A stretch of 64,000 bases of DNA, taken from Motacilla alba alba. Its lineage: Eukaryota; Chordata; Aves; Passeriformes; Motacillidae. The notes beneath the pieces are model-generated. The model saw only the letters and a list, made by a program, of their open reading frames with translations, was not told the origin of the DNA and made no database searches. A program made the position numbers and the translations under genes. Positions 13,201 to 24,100 of the stretch are shown in pieces (the stretch's first letter is position 1; every line of letters begins with the position of its first letter). The DNA is taken from positions 52,712,652 to 52,776,651 of the forward strand of contig NC_052017.1 in assembly GCF_015832195.1 (NCBI RefSeq), given 5' to 3'.

Positions 13201-14690
13201 CTGATAATATATTCTTTCAGGAAGGGTTGCACTACAGCATATATTTTATGTTTTGAAAAGTAACAGCCAAAAAAGGGATGATGGGATGTAGGCAAGTGGA
13301 TTGTGCACAGTAACTGTAAAATTATAGCCCTGTTGTTTTGGATCTGGTTACTAATGTGCTCAAAAAGATCTGCGCTTCATCATATTTCATAGGGACGATA
13401 TACAGTATGTGCTCTATGGGGAGCCTATATGAGTCCTAACATTGCTCAAAAGGACAGTAAAATAAATTACTACACCAGTCAACTCTCTGAAAAATTTGTA
13501 TTTCTGCCAGCTTGCTTCCAGGCTCTTTGCATCGATGGATTGTGGTGACAGCAATTAAGTCATCCTTAAAGTTAAGAAGCTGGCAATCCTTACATCAGCT
13601 CTCAGGCTTGCTTTATTGTCCCTCCTACAGTTAGCACTTGTTATTCCCAAAATTACCATATTTGCTAAGAGACAATGATTACCAACACAAGCACTATGAA
13701 AATATGAATTGAGTTGAAGCTGCTCTAAATGATCACAGTATTCATTCTCTAGCATGCTTCATGCAGACTAGCAAAGATAGGAATAGGATGTGTGGTTTTT
13801 TCCTTCTTCTGCACAAACACATATAACACTCCTTAAAAAAATCTATCCCATTCTTCCCTTAACTGCTTATATTTTTTACCCACCTCATCCAAAATACAGG
13901 TTGCTCCTTGTAACTAGGATGACTCAGCTAGAGATCAGTTGTATGAATCTACTGACTTTTAAACAGTGAAGGGGAAAACTAAACAAATAATTTTTCTGGG
14001 TTTATCAGAACATCCCGTATGAATGAAGTCAAGACTTGACATTGTTCGAAGCACGGATTTATTTTTTTCTACGCTGCCTCTTTGCTGGTGGTCCCATTTT
14101 AGTAATGACCTCTGGGTAACTTTGGAAACTGTCAGGATTTCTTTTATTTCTCTAATGTCCACAGAGCATATTTAAGAGGGCTACTGCTCCATAGTACAGC
14201 TGCTGAGAATGGAACAGGAAATAATCTAAAACAATGCCATGATGTTTTTTGAGTGGCAAACTTTAGTTTTGTAATTAAATCCAGCATGTTCCACCTTAAA
14301 AATTATGCTAAACTCTATCTCTTATTGGCAGAGCTGTTGGCAGAAATCTGTCTCTGCTAGGTGGGTGATACATTCATGGACAACAATTTATGATTCTGAT
14401 ACTGCTGTACTTCATGGTTGTCACAGAATGAGTCATGTTATTTTCTATTTTTTCCCCCCAACAGCATTCCAAATCCACTCAAGTGCTGAATTCAACACAG
14501 CTCTGGTTTTGCAATCTAAGTCCTTCACAAGGAGCAGGCATCTGATTTGGCTTCAGAGAGAATGCCAGTAGCACATACAGTCAATTCGGTGACTATTACC
14601 TGAGACCGACTTAACCAGCCACAAGTGGTTAAGCTCCAGCCAAGCGCTCAGAAACACTGGAAGGTTGCTGTCTCACTGGCAAGGTGCTTA
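10206..14690. other. AT-rich non-coding stretch, no gene recognised
   Basis: No transposon, RNA gene or convincing exon was seen. Small open frames occur on both strands at chance density. Confidence 0.55.
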
Positions 14691-14711
14691 CTGCTCTCTC
14701 CTCCCACCTAG

Positions 14712-14728
14712 AAGAAAGGGTAAATCAG
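14712..14728 (+). other. candidate 17-nt microexon between strong splice signals
   Basis: A pyrimidine-rich stretch, ctgctctctcctcccacctag, ends in AG at 14711. Seventeen bases later a consensus 5' splice site, CAG|GTAAGT, starts at 14729. The 17-nt insert is open in two frames but its length is not a multiple of three. Both splice signals are good by eye, but such pairs also occur by chance and no flanking exon was linked to it. Confidence 0.2.
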
Positions 14729-14739
14729 GTAAGTTGGAT

Positions 14740-17700
14740 GCATCAGCCCAAGATGCCTTACACATTACGTGAGATGAGTAACAGGCTGTAGTCAACAGCA
14801 GACCTTACAGGGTCAGGCCTGAACGGCTTTGCAGCTGCGTACTGCTTACAATTGTTAGTCCTACTGGTGGGGATCTGAGCAGGGAGAGGAACACTCAAAC
14901 TCTATCCCATGATGTTGAATACACATGAGTTAGTTTATAGCTTGGTACTAATAAAAGGTTTCCAAAGAAGACTGACTCCTGTGCAACATGCAGACTTTCC
15001 TTGTACCACTTCCAAGAGGGCTCTGTGCTCCTCTCACAAATGGCTTGAAACGACACTCTCTTTTCACCTTGTCAAGATGACATGCACGGAGAAGCCAGTA
15101 TTCTCCCAGTCCTCTAAATTGTATCTGGTGAACATAACTGCTATATATAAACAGCAAAAAATGAGAAATTATTTCAGAAGCAAGTTTTGAGTCTATTTTT
15201 CCTTCATTGAGATGTTTTGTATAGTCATCTATTCTAAGTTTAGATAGCATTACTGCTCACTTAGGCTACAGCCCTTGCCAGACTTAACAGACACTTCACA
15301 ATAAACTTAAAATAATTATTTTGATTAATCAAATCCTGGGAAGCAAGAAAAGCTGAATTAGGGGGACTGACAGAAAAATCTAGTAGCTTTGTAATTCAGA
15401 GGCTGGACAAAATTACTAGCAATGTAGGACTGTCCAGAAAAAAAAGAAAAACATTTTGCATGGTACCAACAGTTTTCAGGAGGAAAAAACTGTTTTAAAC
15501 AATAATGTTGCTGTTTATATAAAATAATGTTTTGGCATTCAGATTTAAAGAAACCTAAGTGAAATTATATTTGATTTGATAAGTTAAATTAAAACAAAAC
15601 TAGAAAAACAAACATGTTTTCATCAACACATTTTGAAAATTTTAAACCTCTCAGATTATTTTTCTATTCAGTGCATTGAAGTACTTTCACTAGGATAGCC
15701 GTCAACAACAGTTTAACACAACAAGTAAATGGAACAGAGCAGATACAATCTAAATAAAAATATTAGTAAATCTCATCAAACAACTGTAAGAGTTACATAT
15801 TTCTACTCTACAATGACTAGTGTTTTATAAGTTATCTAACATGGTTTTTATTTTTTTTTTCTAACAGTTGGTAGATTTTTGATTAGTTTAAAACTTTGTT
15901 TTGCCTAAATATTCCATGTCAAAGGACAAACAATTGGATTGTCTTCCGTGAGCCTGGAAGTTATTTCTGCATATTCCATTGGATTTCCTGCTAATGGACT
16001 TACAAGGAGCTATATAGGAAATAGAGAAAGGTAATTCAAGAGACAACTTTGTCTTGGATTCCAAAAGGCATTGACTTTGAGAATGTGAGTATAAGGAAAG
16101 GGATGTCTCTTTTTCCAAAAGAAAATGCTGAGCTGTTTTTGATATTTCACATCTCAGCAGTGCAAGAACCAAATGAATACTTTGGATGAGAACCATTTGG
16201 AAAAGTGGTTTTGGATATTTTGACAACCTCCACATCAACACCCCCACAGGTGTTACAAAATCTAGCTTTTGGATGTCCTGTGAGCTACTGGAGTTCCAAG
16301 GCCTGTCTCAGTGCCTGTATTACAACAACTCAGTGCAGTGAGTATTGCCATCTGAAGAAAGGTATGTGCATACAACTTTTAATCTGCTTAAAGCTTATGG
16401 CCTTAAGACAGAAGTAAACTGGAACATTTTCAAAACAGACATATAAAACTTCAGGAATAAAATGTATTCAGGAGGGAGAACTGAAACAGAAGGATTTATA
16501 AAGAGGATTGAATAAAATCAGTGAGTTGAAAATCCAACCTCCTAATGAAGACATACTCTAGGACTAAATGTGTGCTATGACACTAGCCTGAATATATTTT
16601 GTTTTCTTCTAAAAGAGTTCTATTCCCCAAAAGCTAAATAGCTAATAAGAATCACAAATATTCCCTGAAAGAAGATGTGGATGTAAAGGCAGAGATGTGA
16701 CTTGCAGTCCTTGAAGGCAAAAGCCAGCACTCATTACTGTGTCACCTGGATTCCTGACACTCTCCACATCTATACTTAATCAGCATCAGTCCTGATAAAT
16801 TATTTACCCTGGAGGAATGTAATGGGACGCCAGTTTGTCTGTGCATATGCTCTTATATTCTGCTTGGTGAAATAAGCAGCGTTGGGGGCTGAGGAGAAAG
16901 CTCTGACTTCTGCCAGTGGATCCTTTCTACACTCAGTTTGCTTTACTTTATACAGTGCTGGTGTCCCCTCATGACACAGGTATATTTGGTACACCCTTGA
17001 CATGAGTGTCCTTAAAGTTCAGGGTAGTGGTCATGCTTCAAAGTATGTAAGACTCAAGAGACAACAAACATAGTAAGGTTGATAGAGGAATGAAATCTAA
17101 GGGGTAAGACAACACAACTTAGCATCCAGAGCAAAACAATAGCAGCAATATCTCAGATAGCATAATCTTACTTAGCCTTACTTTTTAAGGACTGGGCTTA
17201 AAGCTATAAAAGCCAGTTTTAATAGTGGAAGTGCATACTTTTTTTTGCAATGCATCGGCCTTAAACTGCAGCTGCATTTCCATAGCACCGGTTACATGAC
17301 ACAGACTGCTTTGCATGAAAAAGAAGTTAGAGAATGCTGGAATGCCTTTGAGGAGTCTCATTAATTTTTGTTAAACTGTTTAGTTATAACTTTAATATTA
17401 AATTTAACCTAGGTCTTAAGAGATTTCATTTCTAGACCGATTCCAAGTAAGGAGTTGCACTGTAGTGCACCTGATTTAAATAACTGGATGGAAGATTGGA
17501 CAGCATAGTAAAATTTAATTGCTAAAAATTAAATTTTAAAGATAAATGTACACAAAACCAAGTATGCAATAGAAAGATGCAAGGAACAGCCTCCACACCT
17601 AATGCATAAATAACTGGTAGGTTTTGTGTTTCTATTTTATCTCTTTGGCTTTCCATATGCTTTGTGGAATAAAGAACTATAGACAAGAATAAAACAACCC

Positions 17701-18120
17701 CAGTTCTCCTAATAACACTGTAGCCCCAAAAAGATTAAAAATGTGTTGTGAAAAGATGGAAATAAAAATATTTTTGGTTCCTCATGAAGAATAACCCAGA
17801 GTCAAAGCTGTTATGGCCAGAAACCTGACATTTCAAAGGCATTCAGAAATGCAACAGCAGCAACACTTTGAGGGAACTCCTAATGCAGCCGCATTGAAGG
17901 TTGAATTCCCTGCTCAAAGAACATTTTTTCCCCTATTAAGACAGTATTTTCTTCCTTGGGATTAAAGATTACTCTAGCAAGCCATCTCTCCAGCTTTTAA
18001 AATGTTGTTTTTTTTTTTTTAAATTCTGCTTTTAGCACAAGTTTACTTTCATTCTACTTGAATTGGACGGTGGGGTGGGGAAGAAGATACTCCCTACCTC
18101 CTTCTAGCTTTGGATCAACA
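14740..18120. other. AT-rich non-coding stretch, no gene recognised
   Basis: Nothing is recognisable except an AT-only inverted repeat at 17509-17538. If the minus-strand exon candidates at 18.1 kb are real, the DNA just below 18122 would be their 3' untranslated region. I see no convincing canonical polyadenylation hexamer on the minus strand between about 17 and 18.1 kb. Confidence 0.5.
17509..17538. repeat. perfect AT-only inverted repeat (12-bp arms, 6-nt loop)
   Basis: The left arm is taaaatttaatt (17509-17520), the loop gctaaa, and the right arm aattaaatttta (17527-17538). The arms are exact reverse complements. The arms are all A/T, so thermodynamic stability as RNA is modest. Confidence 0.85.
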
Positions 18121-18121
18121 C

Positions 18122-18192
18122 TCATCCTTTTTCAAAATGCCTAGAGGAAACTTTTTGGTAATCATCTCTTGTTGAAATTAAGACAACATCTC
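18122..18192 (-). CDS. candidate terminal coding exon C, protein unidentified
   Basis: On the minus strand a pyrimidine-rich stretch ending cagtttccacaag precedes GAGATGTTGTC. The frame entered after two bases gives DVVLISTRDDYQKVSSRHFE, then Lys-Gly and a TGA stop at 18122-18124. Entry phase 1 matches the exit phase of candidate exon B at 18907-18997, so the two would join through a Gly codon. No good donor lies before the stop, so this would be a last coding exon. The peptide matches no family I know. Exon-like intervals of this size arise readily by chance in AT-rich DNA, so the call is a hypothesis. Confidence 0.22.
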
Positions 18193-18906
18193 CTTGTGGA
18201 AACTGGGAAAGAGAGAAAAGAGTTAGCCCAGCTAGAAGAAAAGAATGAGGGTGATGAGATGAAAAATAGTGATTTTGATCTGGATTCAGTGCAGGATCAG
18301 AGATGGGAGGGAAATATGACTCTAAATCACCCATCTGCTCTCCTAATTCTGGTACAGAATGAAACTGTACCCAGTCTGCCCAGACACAACTCCTACACGC
18401 CTGGGTGAGAAAAGTGTGGAGCATATAGATGACTCCATTGGAATAATTCCATTTTCACTAGGAGAAATTCTGCCTTGTTAGGGCAGGTCTTGGTTCCCTG
18501 AGCAGCATATTGCCAGGGTTTTGTGTGAACAAAAGGGGTAGTTTTATGATCACAAATGGGAAGGAGGCAGGTCCATGGCACAATCTCTGTTAGAAACCCT
18601 TGATCTGAAGTCTGGGATATTATAAGTTGGCACCAAAATAGAAACACTCAAGTGATAGAAGAACAGACAAACTGCAGGCCACCAGATAGGGAAAAATATG
18701 ATACCCTAATGTGAGGCCCCACAGGCAGGAAAGAAGATCTGGACAATGTTACCAAAAGTGGGGAAAGAGAGAGACAGGCAAAGAAAGGAACCACAAATAT
18801 ATATGCACAATATTATGACCAAACCAAGAGTGCTGTATGGTCATTTTATGTCTGTACCAAATGTATGCTGGTTAGCTTAATTGCTTCTTTGATTCTGAAA
18901 ACTTAC
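18193..18906. other. non-coding stretch between candidate exons C and B
   Basis: This would be an intron of about 714 bp if the exon chain is real. The 100-codon minus-strand frame that runs through part of it (to 18424) only becomes coding-like inside candidate exon C. Confidence 0.35.
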
Positions 18907-18997
18907 CTGTGTATCCATCTGTTTGCTTATATATGAACTGCAATGCCTTGTCAGTCTCATCCAAACCTAGTGGATTGCCCTTGATGGGAGAGTAATT
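18907..18997 (-). CDS. candidate internal coding exon B, protein unidentified
   Basis: The minus-strand 5' splice site is ACAG|GTAAGT (plus-strand 18901-18906 reads acttac), a near-perfect consensus. The acceptor side, ttattatatacag, is weak in pyrimidines. Only one of the three frames is open: NYSPIKGNPLGLDETDKALQ, then ten more residues ending in TDGYT. It enters in phase 0 and leaves in phase 1, fitting candidate exon A upstream (exit phase 0) and C downstream (entry phase 1). The charged, balanced composition is the best support. There is no match to a known domain. The weak acceptor and the lack of any homology evidence keep confidence low. Confidence 0.25.
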
Positions 18998-19960
18998 CTG
19001 TATATAATAATTCTGTAGTTATGGCAAGTATTGCCATAATTAAATGTGTTATTTACTGTTCAACTTGCACTTGCTATTGACTCCTCTCTTACTGTCACTT
19101 TAAAAAATGCCATTTCATCATTTTTTCTGGTGCCATTATTATGGAGATTTAGTTTTCTATTAGGCTGTAGTAAAACTTGAAGTTTCTGATAGCACAGTGT
19201 CATCACTTTTTCCTCTTCAAGATGAAATGCCATGGTTTATGACCACCATGTAACATAAGGCGTTAACTTCATAGTTCATTCGATGTTATATTGGCAGCCT
19301 CCCAGAAAAGTGTTTATCTAGGTACTTGTATGGTACTGTGGTATCTGGTGTCTTCCAAAATTCAGCCCTTATAAATATATGTGCTTATCCACAGTCTCTG
19401 TGTCTGCAATGGAGTAATACCACCCAAAATAGCCCCTTCCCTCATTCTGAACTGCAGCTCTTCAAACCTGGCTAGTAAGATATCACTGCTGAAACACTTG
19501 GTGATGCCAGCCTAAGCACAGAAGGGCTAACTCCCTGTAATTCTCTACGGCACTTGTAAGTAAACCAAGAAGCTGGGAAGCTGCCTTATGGAAAGGTATG
19601 CTGGGAAGTTAAAACAATGCTGAGTAAAAGTAAGGTGGTGAAATACCAAGTACTTCTGATGATGAACCCCACCTGTGCTGTCTCTGCTCAGCTAAAGAAT
19701 TTTAAGGATGAATATAGCACAGAAAAATGCTAACTAAGAGCACAGACAGTAAGAATATTGACCAAAGTTTGTGAAAGTACAAGCCAACTTTGGAACTACC
19801 CTTTTCAACATCTGTTCAGCATCAGCAAAGTTATCAACAGGGGGAAGTTTGAATACATTCCTTGAGAAGCCTATCTTTACTCAGTAACTTGCAATTACAG
19901 ACAAAGTCAGTGGTGCTGTAACATTCACGAAAGAGAGCAGAGATAGAAATCTTACCTTAC

Positions 19961-20018
19961 CTGGTCGATTAAAATTGACAAGGATCTCCCCTTAGTCACA
20001 GCTTCTACCACAGAAGTT
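19961..20018 (-). CDS. candidate internal coding exon A with tandem donors, protein unidentified
   Basis: Two overlapping minus-strand donors lie here, CAG|GTAAGG and, five bases on, AAG|GTAAGA (plus strand tcttaccttacctg, 19950-19963). The acceptor ggtctttgcag precedes a 58-nt interval whose single open frame reads TSVVEAVTKGRSLSILIDQ. It exits in phase 0, compatible with exon B. The frame stays open upstream to about 20.11 kb, and an alternative acceptor with a better T tract (attttttcag) lies near 20089. The upstream join to 21.06 kb is unresolved. The protein is not recognised. Confidence 0.22.
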
Positions 20019-20559
20019 CTGCAAAGACCATGCCTATCTTCCCATAAAACATGAAATGGTTTATACAAAATTTCATTCAGAAAAAACACTGAAAAAATAT
20101 TTTTCAGACATCATAATTTTTTACTTATTTCTCAGAAGATTTAAAAAAAATATTTTATCTGGAATTTGGAACCTTGTGGTTAAAATACTCATAACAGGGT
20201 TCATGATTTTTCACACAACAGAGAACTGCCTAGAAGAATTACATCTGAATTTTACAATGGCAAGTAGTGGCAAGCAAGATTGTGTTATATGATCTATGCT
20301 ACTTTGTTTATGTTACAGCAGAAGAAGACAACCTGCAAGCTTCAGCTGTAGGGAGACTGCCTGACCTCTCCAGACAAGACTCCAGGCCAAAGCAGCCAAC
20401 TAAAATATCCATCCCTATATGTGACAATATCCTGGCAGCTCATTCCAAACATCATCGCTTCTTCACACACCGGTTTGCTGCTTTATACTTTATAAACTTC
20501 AAGCCAAGTTTGTGGACAGTGAGAGCCTTTTAATACCTTTCTGAACAACCACAAGTTTA

Positions 20560-20565
20560 AATAAA
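20560..20565 (+). promoter_or_regulatory. AATAAA hexamer downstream of an open plus-strand frame
   Basis: A canonical polyadenylation hexamer lies 27 nt after the stop of a plus-strand frame that is open from a possible acceptor (tgttacag, 20311-20318) to 20533. The downstream GT-rich element expected of a real site is weak. The hexamer alone is common in AT-rich DNA. Confidence 0.12.
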
Positions 20566-21057
20566 AGCAAAGTGCATAGTACATGCCATAGGAAAAACAC
20601 ATACTACTTCCAAAGCATGCATCAGTAAAGATTCTGTATAGACAGGGAGTACTATAGGCCTGTGACAATACTGATGGAGATACAGGAATGTGCAACCAGA
20701 TGATGCGGCTGTCCTTTGGCACACTTACACCAGCTGAATGGAGCCAGCCTGGAAATCTTTTCGCAAGACTAAAAGCATCAAAGCTACCACATTAGCCATG
20801 CTTCTGTGCAGGCATGAGAGAGTTATCATCACTGTTATGAGTGATGAAGCATAGCAAGCTGACTATCAGAAAAGCTTTGCTCTGTGCCAGTCACATTCAC
20901 CACAATGCACACAAGGAAATCCACCTACAACAGGTTCATTACAGAGTCCTCTGCTAGGAGCAGGATCCATGGGTAGCAAATTAATCTACTGGATTGTGCA
21001 TGAGGAAAAGCGCATGTAGTCCACTGCTTGTCCAGCTGGCTTGTCCCCCTTACTCAC

Positions 21058-21155
21058 CCATGGCACTATCATTCTCAACTTCTCTATTAAAGAACTTCTG
21101 GTAGAAACTGAAATTTCACCCAGAGGCTTCACTGCTCTTACAATGTCAAACATCT
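21058..21155 (-). CDS. candidate internal coding exon F, protein unidentified
   Basis: A strong minus-strand acceptor, ctgtcttttttttccaaaag, and a strong donor, CATGG|GTGAGT, bound 98 nt. Two frames are closed and the third reads MFDIVRAVKPLGEISVSTRS, then 12 more residues ending in RMIVPW. It enters in phase 1 and exits in phase 0. Of all candidates this has the best combination of both splice signals with a balanced, helix-like composition. Entry phase fits candidate O at 25166-25210. It is not recognised as any family I know. By-chance occurrence is possible. Confidence 0.28.
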
Positions 21156-21159
21156 CTTT

Positions 21160-24100
21160 TGGAAAAAAAAGACAGAGCTTTGATCTCTGAAAAGGTCATT
21201 ATACTTTATAGCTTTAAACATGACATGCAACCTAGAAATGAATCTTTGAACAGGCTTTTGGTGCATGTTACACACAGCTGTCATTTATTATTGTTAATAA
21301 AAGTTTATTAGTAATGTTTCACAATCATATCCTTGTACACAAAAAGGAACAAATCCATGCCGTTTGGCTTAGGTTGTTTTGGTTTGTTTTTCCCATCAAA
21401 AAAAATTGAAATTATTCAAAAACTTGCATGAATTTTTGAGTTCTATAGTGTAGAATGTATTTTAAAATCATATGAGGTTTTCAGTAGCAGTTAGCACACA
21501 TGTAATGAAGGAGTCTGGAATAACTTTGAATTTCACTATGTGCTACTGACGCAGACTCACACAGGGAACAAAATCTGTAATGGATAAAAAACTTTAATTT
21601 CACAAACCTGGCCCCCATCTTCCAAGACATTCCTTAGCAACCAAACAGTAAACAGTAAATTAAAGAGATCTTCACTGATCACCCATTTATTTTTTGCTAT
21701 TGATTATACCAAATATTTCAAGGTGGAAAGGATGGGGTTTTCTCTTAACTCTCTCTCTTTTGATTAACCTCAGTATGATATCTCTACAATAGAAGCACGA
21801 TTAATTCATTTCAAGCTGTTAATATTATAGCATTGCTATAACTTTCTCCATTTGCTGCTCAATCTGAACTTCTGCAGATTCCCATATTCAATGGCTATTT
21901 TAGGAGGCACTGACCTGCTTGGAATAACTCAGAATGTTATCACAGGATGAGACCCCAACAAACGTTGAGACGTATTCCCAACTGTGGCACATACACGAAC
22001 TGGTATCTGAAGCAGACAACGAACTTCTCTGACTTTATGTGACTGCATAGATTTTAAATTGGTGATTAGCTTCAAACAAGGGAAGAATTTTGCCTCCAAC
22101 CAGCAAGAGGTGGGGTTACTCTTTTTTAAAATGATCTATGGAATCAAAATCTGGTTTTGATTAATTATTTATCTGACAAACATGTTATTTCCTTCTGCAA
22201 GAAATATGAGAAACAAATTCAGTGACTCAAATTCACCCAGCAAAGGTGTTTGCAACTTTTAAGTGCAGATGATTATCTTCTACTAGTACAGTGTACAAAT
22301 ATATAATGTATATTGTGTTAGTTACTTGTCCTTAACACCAAGTCAAAATACGCACATCCATTACAAGCTCTCTCATGTGCAGATTCAACTGCTCAGTCAA
22401 ATATTCATGAGAACCATGACCTTGCCAAAAAGGGGAAAGAGGCAAACTCAAAGTCTGGCCAAAGAAAATGAATATAATCTTTCAAAAGGCAGGATTCCTC
22501 CCACCCTCCCTTCCATGTTCACACAGTTTCATCTGTTAACTAATGCTGGTAAAGCAAGCAGAAATTTAAAAGCCTCACCACATTAAGAGATGGGCACAAA
22601 TCAAAGCCCTGAAAGGGAGTGACCTAAAATTCTCTAATGGTTTGAATTCAAATCTATTTGGCAGCATGAACCCATCTTTGATTTAATGGCTAAATAACAA
22701 ATATTTGTCTGGGAGAAAATGAAAAAGCTGCTTCCCGAACATAGACCAGAATCCCTGTGAGACTTTGGACCACACAGTCTTGTTCTTCCTTAATGGACTC
22801 CAGTAATATGTGAAACTACATTTTATCTCATAAGTAAAATAGAAAGAAGGATACTTCCAACACACTGAAGTATGAAAAGTTTTTTGGGTCTGGCTTATTT
22901 TTTTCTCTTTTCTTGCAGTATAAATTTTTATTTGTATCATATCCATAAATCAACTATTTGGTTGAGGAAGACAACATTTTCAAGACACTCTCACTGCAAA
23001 AATTAATCTTAGGGGGCCTATTCTCACTCATTTTTTTCACATCTGAGGTCTTCATTAAAAATTATTCCAGCTACAGGGTAATAGCCTTTCCTCCTCATGT
23101 CAAATGTCACCTTATAATACTACTTTTTAGTATCCCATAGTTGTTTTTTAAAAATAAATAGGCATATATTGGAGGAATCTGAGTTTAAGGGGACCTGAAT
23201 GCCTAAAGAATAAAGGTTGACATCCCTTTAATCAAAATCCTATATCTTCTATATTTTCAAGGTATCAATATCTAATATATTCTTCATGAATAGCAGTATG
23301 ATGGACAAAAGGTGTCCTCATTAAATCAGCATAACACACTGATTTCAGTACATACTGCTTGCGATTGGTGTTGAAAAAACTCACTGATGATACAGTAAAG
23401 AAATTAGCAGAAATCACACAAAATATGCTAACATTTATCTAGATTGAAGCATTTGCTTAGTTTTATATCTTGTCTCATGGTAATGATCAGTTTTGTTTCC
23501 TATACAGCATTTTTATTTTCTGTTTTATGTCTTAGTTAGCACTGGATTGTGGGGTGGTTCCTCTCCTGCCCTCCCCCCCACGTCCTTTATTTCCATGTTT
23601 AATATTTTAGTTTTTCCACATTCTGCTAAGTTATTGAGTTTAGCTGATTTATGATTTTGTTTTTGTTGTTAGTTTGTATAATTCTGTTGGGGTGTAAATA
23701 GCTGTTGGTTTTCATTTGTTCTTTAAATTTGTTGTTCCCATGGTAACTCTTTAGTACATTTTTTCCTGAGGTTTGAAGGATGCTTTTGGGCTTTGCTGTG
23801 ATGGTCTGGTAATCTTCATCAGACTGCAACATGTCTTTACATTTTTCTTCATGTTTGGACTGTCTTAGTTTCTTAACTCTTTCCTGCTTACACAGAGCAA
23901 GTATTTTCTAGAGTACAGCATTTTCTATACTGGCATTTCTATACCTGAAAGTAAAGGAACATGAGATATAAAATTCATACAGCAAAATCAGACACATGAT
24001 TTAAATGTAGTCTACACACAGGTGTAAGGCAATCTATTCCTTCTCAGTCTAGACGTTACAATATTAAGATCTCCCATTAGGTGTGTGGAACTACATATAA

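Noticed and set aside
15888..16247. 119-codon minus-strand frame
   Set aside because: Unrecognised, without clear splice signals, promoter or coding composition; this length occurs by chance in 64 kb.
17205..17212. TATAAAAG motif
   Set aside because: A lone TATA-like octamer in AT-rich DNA without other promoter evidence.
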